NCBI GenBank assembly: GCA_018818365.1
Contig: JAHISH010000037.1
Span: 1-5,960 of the forward strand
Direction of reading: 5' to 3'
DNA from: Candidatus Omnitrophota bacterium
GTDB taxonomy: Bacteria > Omnitrophota > Gorgyraeia > Gygaellales > Profunditerraquicolaceae
DNA: 5,960 bases
How positions within the stretch are numbered: position 1 is the stretch's first letter; the number at the start of each line of letters is the position of its first letter. Shown here piece by piece: positions 1 through 4,628 of this stretch. The position numbers were made by a program, and so were the translations under genes. The notes below the pieces were generated by a model. It had not been told where the DNA came from. It did not search any database and saw nothing but the letters and a program-made list of their open reading frames with translations.

Positions 1-511
1 CCTGGAAATGTCTGTCGCTGAAGAGATCGTGCATATCGCCTGCCGCGCCAAACCGGATCAAGCCACCCTCGTCCCTGAAAAAAGACAAGAGGTCACTACC
101 GAAGGCGGATTAGATGTACTCCAAAACTATAAAAGGATTAAACAGGCGATTACCAAGTTAGAAAAACACCGCATTGCCGTCAGCCTCTTTATTGACCCCG
201 ACAAAAAACAGATCGCCGCCGCAGAAGACATCGGAGTGCGTATTATCGAGCTTCATACCGGAAGATATGCCGATGCGAAGTCTACACATGAAGCTGATAC
301 CTACTTTGCGGAATTAGTCTCCGCAACCAAGTTTGCGCGTAAGAAAAAACTCCAAGTCAATGCCGGACACGGGCTGAATTATTTTAATGTTGCGCGCGTC
401 GCACAGATCAAAGGAATTGAGGAGCTCAATATCGGATACTCTATCGTCTGCCGCGCGGCGTTAGTAGGATTACCGCAGGCGGTACGCCATATGAAAGAAC
501 TCATACAATGA
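1..511 (+). CDS. pdxJ: Pyridoxine 5'-phosphate synthase PdxJ, 5'-truncated by the window edge
   Basis: PdxJ condenses 3-amino-2-oxopropyl phosphate with 1-deoxyxylulose 5-phosphate to give pyridoxine 5'-phosphate, the ring-closing step of DXP-dependent vitamin B6 synthesis in the cytosol. The reading frame is already open at base 2 (L-E-M-S-V-A-E-E), so the ATG at base 8 is internal. Against the E. coli protein of about 243 residues, roughly the first 70 residues lie outside. Visible signatures are the LEM segment with the conserved glutamate, LVPEKRQEVTTEGGLDV, VSLFIDPD, IELHTGRYADAK and NAGHGLNYFNV with the conserved histidine. Near the C-terminus ELNIGYSIVCRA has Tyr where the E. coli protein has His (ELNIGHAIIGRA), at the phosphate-binding end of the barrel. 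The TGA stop overlaps the ATG of acpS (ATGA), which points to translational coupling. The family call is secure; only the N-terminus is missing. Confidence 0.97.
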   Translation, partial: LEMSVAEEIVHIACRAKPDQATLVPEKRQEVTTEGGLDVLQNYKRIKQAITKLEKHRIAVSLFIDPDKKQIAAAEDIGVRIIELHTGRYADAKSTHEADTYFAELVSATKFARKKKLQVNAGHGLNYFNVARVAQIKGIEELNIGYSIVCRAALVGLPQAVRHMKELIQ

Positions 512-876
512 AAGTCATCGGAACAGGCGTGGATATTACGGAAGTACGAAGGTTGCGTAAGGCAGCGGAAAAATGGGGTGATGAGTTTCTTAATCGAATC
601 TTCACCGCCGAAGAACTCCTTAACGCGCGCACGCGCGGAAGCCTTTATCAACATTTAGCAGGAAGATTTGCGGCAAAAGAAGCGGTCTTCAAGGCGATGG
701 GGAATGCGACCTTGACCTGGAAAGACGTAGAGATCACGAATGAAAAAGACGGTAAACCCTGTTGCACTATTCATAACGGTAAAGGAAAACAAATAGAGGT
801 GCATATCTCTATTTCACATGTAAAATCCTATGCGGTTGCCCAGGCGATTATTACACAGAAAGCTAAGAGCCCATAA
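508..876 (+). CDS. acpS: Holo-[acyl-carrier-protein] synthase AcpS
   Basis: AcpS transfers the 4'-phosphopantetheine arm of coenzyme A to a serine of acyl carrier protein, making ACP active for fatty-acid synthesis. The 122-residue length is normal for this small trimeric Mg-dependent enzyme. The N-terminus MKVIGTGVDITEVRRL carries the conserved metal-ligand Asp (D9). The motif GRFAAKEAVFKAMG (about residues 52-65) carries the second conserved acid E58 and Lys57. The C-terminal strand HISISHVKSYAVAQAI matches the family's I-S-I-S-H-x3-YA-A block. The start is fixed by the ATGA overlap with pdxJ and by the N-terminal motif, which begins at once. The 3' end is overlapped for 47 nt by nnrD in another frame. 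The order pdxJ-acpS-nnr is common in bacteria and supports all three calls. Confidence 0.97.
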   Translation: MKVIGTGVDITEVRRLRKAAEKWGDEFLNRIFTAEELLNARTRGSLYQHLAGRFAAKEAVFKAMGNATLTWKDVEITNEKDGKPCCTIHNGKGKQIEVHISISHVKSYAVAQAIITQKAKSP

Positions 877-1696
877 AGGCGATTTCGGGCATGTATTTAT
901 TCTGGGAGGTTCGGCAAGATACTCTGGCGCCGCAGTCTTGTGCGCGGAAGCGGCGCTACGTTGCGGCGCGGGATTAGTCACCTTAGGCATTCCAAAAAGC
1001 CTGAATGCGGCTTTTATAAAAATAAAACCTAAGGAAGTGATGACCTTACCGTTGCCCGATACAAAAACGGGGGTTGTTTCTGACAAAGCATGGACAGCTA
1101 TCAAAAACATCTTTAGAAAGACAGACTGCGGAATAATCGGGCCCGGATTAGGAACCGACCCTTCGACAAAAAGATTAGTGCTCAGGATCGTAAAGAATAT
1201 TACTAAGCCGCTTGTTATTGACGCAGATGGACTCAATGCGATTGCAGGAAATATGGATAAGGTTCGAAGTGCGCGCGCACGAATACACGCGACTACTATC
1301 ATGACTCCACACGAAGGGGAGTTTATGCGTCTGATTGGGTTAAGTGTGCCTCTTAAGAAAAATCAGAGAAAAGAAGTTGCCAAAAACTTTGTGAAAGCAT
1401 ATAATTGTGTGATTGCGTTAAAAGGCCATAGAACAGTAGTGGCTGACGCACAAGGCAGATGTTTCGAAAATTCAACCGGCAATCCCGGAATGGCTACTGC
1501 CGGAAGCGGTGATTGTGTAGCGGGAATGATCGGAGCATTTCTTTGCCAAGGTCTTGACGCATTCAGCGCAACTAAATACGCAGCCTATGTGCATGGCCTT
1601 GCAGGAGATCTGGCGGCACAAAGAAAAACGCAGATAGGAATGATTGCTTCAGATATTATCGACTCTATTCCAGAGGCAATCAAATTGTGTTCTTGA
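830..1696 (+). CDS. nnrD: ADP/ATP-dependent NAD(P)H-hydrate dehydratase, stand-alone NnrD domain
   Basis: This enzyme repairs damaged NAD(P)H by removing water from S-NAD(P)HX using ADP or ATP. The 288 residues cover one complete ribokinase-like CARKD/YjeF C-terminal domain. An opening LPRR..HKGDFGHVFILGGSARYSGAA (about 3-35) binds nucleotide. GPGLG (104-108), DADGLNAI (131-138), TPHEGEF (159-165) and the NPGMATAGSGD block (218-228) with the likely catalytic Asp228 follow in the usual order. Many bacterial Nnr proteins are about 500 residues with an N-terminal NnrE epimerase; that domain is absent here, so NnrE would be encoded elsewhere or be missing. The start at 830 lies inside acpS. No later start precedes the conserved HKGDFG, so the overlap must be real, although TTG at 836 is possible. 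No clear Shine-Dalgarno is visible, which suggests coupling to acpS translation. tRNA-Thr begins 7 nt after the stop. Confidence 0.93.
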   Translation: MRLPRRLLHRKLRAHKGDFGHVFILGGSARYSGAAVLCAEAALRCGAGLVTLGIPKSLNAAFIKIKPKEVMTLPLPDTKTGVVSDKAWTAIKNIFRKTDCGIIGPGLGTDPSTKRLVLRIVKNITKPLVIDADGLNAIAGNMDKVRSARARIHATTIMTPHEGEFMRLIGLSVPLKKNQRKEVAKNFVKAYNCVIALKGHRTVVADAQGRCFENSTGNPGMATAGSGDCVAGMIGAFLCQGLDAFSATKYAAYVHGLAGDLAAQRKTQIGMIASDIIDSIPEAIKLCS

Positions 1697-1703
1697 AAGA
1701 TGC

Positions 1704-1779
1704 GCCGGCGTAGCTCAGTCGGTAGAGCAGCTGTTTTGTAAACAGCGGGTCGGGGGTTCAATTCCTCTCGCCGGCTCCA
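1704..1779 (+). tRNA. tRNA-Thr, anticodon TGT, CCA encoded
   Basis: Full cloverleaf. The acceptor GCCGGCG (1704-1710) pairs perfectly with CGCCGGC (1769-1775), followed by discriminator T1776 and an encoded CCA (1777-1779). The D-arm is GCTC/GAGC. The anticodon stem GCTGT/ACAGC encloses loop TTTGTAA, giving anticodon TGT at 1737-1739 (reads ACA). The T-loop is TTCAATT. It is the only one of the four tRNAs here whose 3' CCA is in the DNA. It lies 7 nt after nnrD and has no convincing promoter of its own, so it may be read from the cofactor operon. Confidence 0.97.
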
Positions 1780-1796
1780 TATACATAAATGAATTC

Positions 1797-1879
1797 GGGC
1801 AGGTACCCAAGTGGCCAAAGGGGGCAGACTGTAAATCTGCTGCACCTGTGCTTCAGAGGTTCGAATCCTCTCCTGCCCA
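1797..1879 (+). tRNA. tRNA-Tyr, anticodon GTA, class II long variable arm
   Basis: The acceptor GGGCAGG (1797-1803) pairs with CCTGCCC (1872-1878), with discriminator A1879. The anticodon stem GCAGA/TCTGC encloses loop CTGTAAA, with anticodon GTA at 1831-1833. An extended variable arm (about 1841-1855) and T-loop TTCGAAT follow. The variable arm and length fit tRNA-Tyr. CCA is not encoded. The gene lies 17 nt after tRNA-Thr and is probably co-transcribed with it. The last bases of the gene (C1877, C1878, A1879) also form the foot of a 16-bp hairpin immediately downstream. Confidence 0.97.
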
Positions 1880-1913
1880 CTGTAAATTTTCCTTGTCGGA
1901 AAATTTACAGTGG
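1877..1913 (+). repeat. Perfect 16-bp inverted repeat with 5-nt loop after tRNA-Tyr
   Basis: Bases 1877-1892 pair without mismatch with 1898-1913 around the loop TTGTC. The core arm is CTGTAAATTTTCC against GGAAAATTTACAG. The stem is A/T-rich and is followed by TACTAAA rather than a T-tract, so it is not a standard intrinsic terminator on the + strand. Its foot includes the last two acceptor bases and the discriminator of tRNA-Tyr, so the hairpin and the mature acceptor stem compete for three bases. It may be a processing, stability or weak termination element, or part of a dispersed palindromic repeat. Confidence 0.75.
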
Positions 1914-1920
1914 TACTAAA

Positions 1921-2018
1921 GCGAGCGTAGCGAGGCAGTCCCTCGGCTATAGGCCTCGGGATAATTCACGAAAGATGAACGATGGGAATTAACAAGCGAG
2001 GCAGTGAGCGTAGTGCCT
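1921..2018 (+). repeat. Spacer with short direct repeats and imperfect hairpins (GCGAGCGTAG / AGCGAGGCAGT words)
   Basis: No gene is visible between tRNA-Tyr and the tRNA-Gly copies. The stretch contains AGCGAGGCAGT twice (1929-1939 and 1995-2005) and GAGCGTAG twice (1923-1930 and 2006-2013). The longer GCGAGCGTAG at 1921-1930 recurs as the first ten bases of both tRNA-Gly copies (2033, 2200). Hairpins seen by eye: TCCC-tc-GGC (1939-1947) against GCC-tc-GGGA (1953-1961); TAATTC (1962-1967) against GAATTA (1986-1991); GCCTCG (1953-1958) against CGAGGC (1997-2002), an alternative to the first; AGGCA (1999-2003) against TGCCT (2014-2018). It looks like a repeat-derived intergenic element, not a coding sequence. 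Confidence 0.5.
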
Positions 2019-2032
2019 AACAGATAGCTTCT

Positions 2033-2066
2033 GCGAGCGTAGTTCAATGGTAGAACAATAGCCTTC
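2033..2066 (+). pseudogene. Duplicated 5' half of tRNA-Gly, broken inside the anticodon
   Basis: These 34 bases are identical to the first 34 bases of the intact tRNA-Gly at 2200; with the preceding T the exact match is 35 nt (2032-2066 and 2199-2233). The copy contains the 5' acceptor strand, D-arm, 5' anticodon stem and anticodon bases 34-35. Identity then stops before the third anticodon base. No pairing acceptor (CGCTCGC) or good T-arm follows until the end of the second copy. Upstream, AACAGATAG (2019-2027) and GACAAAGATAG (2182-2192) are loosely similar, so the duplication may have been longer. Removing 2067-2233 would recreate an intact tRNA-Gly. Confidence 0.85.
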
Positions 2067-2183
2067 TTAAATGAGCAGACTATTTACGGAGAGTTCGCGA
2101 CGTAAATAGTAGCGGTGGCTATAGGAAATATGCCGCGTCTGCGAATTTAATCCCGCAATTGTGCTTTTGTGCTGACTGCGGGA
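2067..2183 (+). other. Structured segment inserted between the tRNA-Gly half copy and tRNA-Gly; possible non-coding RNA
   Basis: Starting at the first base after the tRNA-Gly identity, TTAAAT-GA-GCAGAC (2067-2080) faces GTCTGC-GA-ATTTAA (2137-2150). This gives two perfect 6-bp helices joined by a tandem G-A/A-G mismatch. Inside it are the 10-bp hairpin ACTATTTACG (2079-2088)/CGTAAATAGT (2101-2110), which shares two bases with the outer helix, and either GGCTAT/ATA-t-GCC (2117-2134) with loop AGGAA or GCGG/CCGC (2112-2115/2133-2136). Directly after, TCCCGCA (2151-2157) pairs with TGCGGGA (2177-2183) around a loop holding TTGTGCT twice. These pairings were found by eye. No known RNA family was recognised: it has no group I intron core and no hammerhead core. 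Confidence 0.45.
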
Positions 2184-2199
2184 CAAAGATAGAAGTAAT

Positions 2200-2270
2200 G
2201 CGAGCGTAGTTCAATGGTAGAACAATAGCCTTCCAAGCTATATATGTCGGTTCGATTCCGATCGCTCGCT
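2200..2270 (+). tRNA. tRNA-Gly, anticodon TCC
   Basis: The acceptor GCGAGCG (2200-2206) pairs with CGCTCGC (2263-2269), with discriminator T2270. The D-arm is GTTC/GAAC. The anticodon stem ATAGC/GCTAT encloses loop CTTCCAA, with anticodon TCC at 2232-2234 (reads GGA and, by wobble, GGG). The variable loop is 4 nt, as usual for tRNA-Gly, and the T-loop is TTCGATT. CCA is not encoded. It is the intact partner of the half copy 167 nt upstream. The thyA-family gene starts only 23 nt downstream, which suggests one transcript. Confidence 0.97.
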
Positions 2271-2280
2271 TAGTTATAAA

Positions 2281-2285
2281 AAGGA
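2281..2285 (+). promoter_or_regulatory. Ribosome binding site for the thyA-family gene
   Basis: AAGGA lies 8 nt before the ATG at 2294, within the 23-nt leader left after tRNA-Gly. It supports this start. Confidence 0.7.
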
Positions 2286-2293
2286 TAGCAAGT

Positions 2294-3043
2294 ATGAAAA
2301 AAGAATTCTTAGAACCGGTGTATATCGACACCTTTGATTTGGATGATGCCTGGTTTCGTTGCCTTTCTGAAATACTTGAGAAAGGGCATGTCTATACCAT
2401 AACCCGTGGCAGTTACGAAGGGCAAAAACGCCTTGAATTTGATTTCGTGACCGTACGGGTACGTAAACCTCGCCACCAAATAATCCCGATTATCCCCGAA
2501 GGCATGAGCATTCCTGCGCCTACGGATATGGATTATATCCAAGGATATTTAAGCTATCTTCTTACCGGCGCTAAGACCGATACCGAAGATTACACGTATG
2601 GAGAAAGATTAGTCGATCCAAAAGTGAGAGTCAAAGAGAAAATTCACGGGCAGGAGATGAGTAAGGAAATATCCCTTCAGGTAAATCAGGTAGAAGAGGT
2701 CATCAAGATATATAAAGAAAAAGGGGAGGGAACCAACCAAGCGGTCATGGAGATCGGGATGCCATCTGATATTACGCTTGTAGACCCGCCGTGCCTTCGG
2801 CTTATCGATACGCGAATCAGGTATGGAAGGCTGCATTTTATCCTCTATTTCCGTTCATGGGACCTTTGGGGAGGATTCCCTTCGAATCTGGGTGGTTTAC
2901 AGCTGGTAAAGCAATATATGGCTGAAGAAATCGGGGTAGAAGACGGAGAAATCATTGCGGTCAGTAAAGGCCTGCATCTCTATGAGTACGCTTGGGACCT
3001 TGCAAAAACCAGGACCAATAAAATGCATCTTCAGTTGGTATAA
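2294..3043 (+). CDS. thyA: Thymidylate synthase family protein, divergent archaeal/methanogen-like type
   Basis: ThyA enzymes methylate dUMP to dTMP with methylene-tetrahydrofolate, or methylene-tetrahydromethanopterin in some archaea. The C-terminal half carries every nucleotide-site landmark at E. coli spacing: VDPPC with the nucleophile Cys167, FRSWD with Arg187 and Asp190 (20 and 23 residues later), FPSN with Asn198 (+31), and GLHLY with His228 and Tyr230 (+61, +63). They match E. coli C146, R166, D169, N177, H207 and Y209. YTYGERL (100-106) resembles the ThyA Y-G motif. Differences: at the position of the E. coli Arg126-Arg127 pair, which grips phosphate across the dimer, this protein has Thr147-Asn148; it ends 19 residues after Tyr230, against 55 in E. 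coli, so the usual C-terminal tail is missing. I recall archaeal-type ThyA proteins looking like this, but cannot search. No dihydrofolate reductase gene is adjacent. A hydroxymethylase role is a less likely alternative. Confidence 0.8.
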   Translation: MKKEFLEPVYIDTFDLDDAWFRCLSEILEKGHVYTITRGSYEGQKRLEFDFVTVRVRKPRHQIIPIIPEGMSIPAPTDMDYIQGYLSYLLTGAKTDTEDYTYGERLVDPKVRVKEKIHGQEMSKEISLQVNQVEEVIKIYKEKGEGTNQAVMEIGMPSDITLVDPPCLRLIDTRIRYGRLHFILYFRSWDLWGGFPSNLGGLQLVKQYMAEEIGVEDGEIIAVSKGLHLYEYAWDLAKTRTNKMHLQLV

Positions 3044-3053
3044 ATAATGCCAC

Positions 3054-3059
3054 AGGGGG
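3054..3059 (+). promoter_or_regulatory. Ribosome binding site deciding the first PilZ start
   Basis: AGGGGG lies 5 nt before ATG 3065. The earlier in-frame ATG at 3047 has no such site and sits 3 nt after the thyA-family stop, so 3065 is preferred. Confidence 0.6.
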
Positions 3060-3064
3060 CAGCC

Positions 3065-3475
3065 ATGGATACCACATATCAAGACACAGAAAAAAGAGAG
3101 TTCGAACGGCAGAAGTTTGTCACCCCTCTTTCATGCAAGGTCTGCAAAAAAGAAACCATCTCTAAAATATTGGAAGGCTATACTTCTGATATCAGCCAAT
3201 CAGGACTTTCATGCAGTATCCAGGAAAAAGTAAATCCCGATGATATACTCTGGCTTTCTTTTGACCGTGCTACTCTAAACATCTGCGAAGAACTTGAAAA
3301 AAAACTTCTTATCTATCAAAACGGGATTATCGCAAAAGTAATACGTATCAATCCCCTCGCAGACTTATCTTTTGAGGTAGGCGTATCTTTTATCACACGG
3401 GAAGAGAAGAACGTTTCGAATATTTATCCAAAAATACATTTTCTTGAAAAACATTCGCACGCCTATGAAACGTAA
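3065..3475 (+). CDS. Small single-domain PilZ protein (predicted c-di-GMP binder), upstream of gpsA
   Basis: PilZ domains bind the second messenger cyclic di-GMP and pass the signal to a partner. From ATG 3065 the protein is 136 residues with no signal peptide or membrane segment, so it is cytosolic. Both binding motifs are present: RxxxR in REFER (residues 11-15) and (D/N)xSxxG in DISQSG (42-47). Later strands fit the PilZ barrel, including GIIAKVIRI (87-95) and FEVGVSFI (103-110). It has extra cysteines, including a CxxC (C24, C27), which is not a general PilZ feature. An earlier in-frame ATG at 3047 would add six residues but lacks a ribosome site. Its stop overlaps the gpsA start by 11 nt. 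The target cannot be read from sequence; the neighbours hint at lipid or envelope control, but this may be only packing. Confidence 0.85.
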   Translation: MDTTYQDTEKREFERQKFVTPLSCKVCKKETISKILEGYTSDISQSGLSCSIQEKVNPDDILWLSFDRATLNICEELEKKLLIYQNGIIAKVIRINPLADLSFEVGVSFITREEKNVSNIYPKIHFLEKHSHAYET

Positions 3476-4475
3476 TACCACTAATTTGAATATCACCATA
3501 CTCGGTGACGGCGGATGGGGAACCACGTTGGCAATCCTGCTTCACCAGAAAGGATTTCCCGTCACGATTTGGGGGGCATTTCCAGAGTATATTGAATTCC
3601 TACGGGAAAAAAGGATCAATAAGAAATTCCTTCCGGGAATAAAAATCCCCGGGGGCATCACTCTCACCAGTAATCTGCATGCGGCGTTAGATAACACACA
3701 GGTGATAATTTTAGCAGCTCCATCTCAGCATGTTCGATCGGTCTTGCGTAAAGTGAAATCCTGCAACTATCCACGTCAAGGGATGTATGTAAGTGTTACC
3801 AAAGGGATCGAGATACGATCTTCAAAAAGGATATCGGAAATCATTGCCGAGGAATTAGGGAAAGTAGCTATCGCGGTACTCTCAGGCCCGACTATCGCGC
3901 AAGAAGTTACCCAAGGCATACCGACGACCGCGGTCATTGCCTCTGCAAAACCTACCGTCGGGAAGTTTTTGCAGAATATCTTCATGACTGAACGTTTTCG
4001 CGTATATACGAATAACGACATCATTGGCGTAGAACTCGGCGGCAGCCTGAAAAATATAATTGCGATCGCCTGCGGCATATCGGACGGCTTAGGATTCGGG
4101 ACCAATACCAAAGCAGCGCTCCTTTCCCGCGGATTAGCCGAGATTGCGCGCTTAGGGCACGCGATGGGAGCACAACACAATACCTTTAGCGGAATAAGCG
4201 GGTTAGGCGATCTGGTGACTACCTGTATTAGCCCTTATAGCCGCAACCGATATGTAGGCCATCAGATCGGCAAAGGGAAAACGTTAAAACAAATTGAATC
4301 CCGGATGCAAATGGTCGCTGAAGGTGTCCCTACGACAAAATCCGCATACAATCTAAGCCGAAAGTATGGGATTCAGATGCCGATTACCAAAGAAGTATAC
4401 CAAGTGCTCTATAAAAATAAATCTCCTCTTGTCGCAGTCAAAGACCTGATGACAAGAGAAAAAAGGAAAGAATAG
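3465..4475 (+). CDS. gpsA: Glycerol-3-phosphate dehydrogenase [NAD(P)+] GpsA
   Basis: GpsA reduces dihydroxyacetone phosphate to sn-glycerol 3-phosphate, the backbone precursor of phospholipids, in the cytosol. From ATG 3465 the protein has 336 residues, normal for the family. The Rossmann dinucleotide loop ILGDGGWGTTLA (12-23) follows the short N-terminus; the usual form is GAGSWGTALA. VTKGIE (111-116), LSGPTIAQEV (139-148), the catalytic-lysine region GVELGGSLKNIIAIACGISDG (188-208, Lys196), FGTNTKAALLSRGLAEI (211-227) and FSGISGLGDLVTTC (241-254) with SRNRYVG (259-265) follow in order. A TTG at 3444 is in frame, but the ATG is closer to the Rossmann strand and gives an 11-nt overlap with the PilZ gene. 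No Shine-Dalgarno is evident at either, so coupling to pilZ translation is likely. The usual partner plsY is not in this window. Confidence 0.96.
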   Translation: MKRNTTNLNITILGDGGWGTTLAILLHQKGFPVTIWGAFPEYIEFLREKRINKKFLPGIKIPGGITLTSNLHAALDNTQVIILAAPSQHVRSVLRKVKSCNYPRQGMYVSVTKGIEIRSSKRISEIIAEELGKVAIAVLSGPTIAQEVTQGIPTTAVIASAKPTVGKFLQNIFMTERFRVYTNNDIIGVELGGSLKNIIAIACGISDGLGFGTNTKAALLSRGLAEIARLGHAMGAQHNTFSGISGLGDLVTTCISPYSRNRYVGHQIGKGKTLKQIESRMQMVAEGVPTTKSAYNLSRKYGIQMPITKEVYQVLYKNKSPLVAVKDLMTREKRKE

Positions 4476-4476
4476 A

Positions 4477-4507
4477 TTGACGGTACGTTTTGCCGACACG
4501 TTATAGA
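4477..4507 (+). promoter_or_regulatory. Possible sigma-70-type promoter for tRNA-Pro
   Basis: A -35-like TTGACG (4477-4482) and a -10-like TATAGA (4502-4507) are separated by 19 nt, somewhat longer than ideal. Transcription would begin near 4514, just before the first tRNA base at 4516. Position and box quality make it plausible, but it was found by eye. Confidence 0.45.
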
Positions 4508-4515
4508 TTGCAAAA

Positions 4516-4590
4516 CGGGGAGTAGCGCAGTTTGGCTAGCGCGTTTGAATGGGGTTCAAAAGGTCGTGGGTTCAAGTCCCACCTCCCCGA
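4516..4590 (+). tRNA. tRNA-Pro, anticodon GGG
   Basis: The acceptor CGGGGAG (4516-4522) pairs with CTCCCCG (4583-4589), with discriminator A4590. The first pair C1-G72 and discriminator A73 are typical of bacterial tRNA-Pro. The D-arm is GCGC/GCGC. The anticodon stem TTTGA/TCAAA encloses loop ATGGGGT, giving anticodon GGG at 4551-4553, G37, and an A32-T38 loop pair. The T-arm is GTGGG/CCCAC with loop TTCAAGT. CCA is not encoded. It lies between gpsA and the second pilZ gene and is probably co-transcribed with the latter. Confidence 0.97.
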
Positions 4591-4616
4591 CTAAATTTAC
4601 CGAGTAACGTTCTTAC

Positions 4617-4624
4617 AAGGAGGG
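4617..4624 (+). promoter_or_regulatory. Strong ribosome binding site for the second PilZ gene
   Basis: AAGGAGGG contains the near-consensus AGGAGG, 5 nt before ATG 4629. It is the strongest Shine-Dalgarno in the window and fixes this start. Confidence 0.8.
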
Positions 4625-4628
4625 CCGT

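Noticed and set aside
814..1302. 162-codon minus-strand frame opposite nnrD
   Set aside because: It is a shadow of a strongly supported gene, with low-complexity Ala/Ser/Ile content and no recognisable domain.
1585..1919. Short open frames on both strands over tRNA-Thr and tRNA-Tyr
   Set aside because: Their peptides (for example ELNPRPAVYKTAALPTELRR and RYPSGQRGQTVNLL) are the well-known false translations of tRNA genes; both cloverleaves are complete.
2118..2160. Remnant 3' half of the first tRNA-Gly copy (GCTATA..ATATG then TCCCGC)
   Set aside because: GCTAT could be the 3' anticodon strand, but no proper T-loop and no CGCTCGC acceptor strand follow.
2159..2195. Promoter for the intact tRNA-Gly (TTGTGC, 17 nt, TAGAAG)
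   Set aside because: The boxes are weak and the start site would fall inside the tRNA.
2067..2233. Group I self-splicing intron in tRNA-Gly
   Set aside because: The anticodon-loop location fits, but the segment is shorter than known group I introns, no conserved core pairing was found, and the full tRNA is repeated downstream instead of only a 3' exon.
1880..2270. CRISPR array or transposable element ends
   Set aside because: Repeats differ in length and spacing, there are no regular spacers, and no transposase, integrase or cas gene is present in the window.
2119..2331. 70-codon minus-strand frame over tRNA-Gly
   Set aside because: Its GIEPTYIAWKAIVLPLNYA stretch is antisense tRNA-Gly, and it runs into the start of the thyA-family gene.
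3776..4180. 134-codon minus-strand frame opposite gpsA
   Set aside because: It is a shadow of the conserved GpsA core and has no independent support.
4476..4515. Intrinsic terminator after gpsA
   Set aside because: Only a weak CGG/CCG pairing is present and there is no T-tract at its 3' side.
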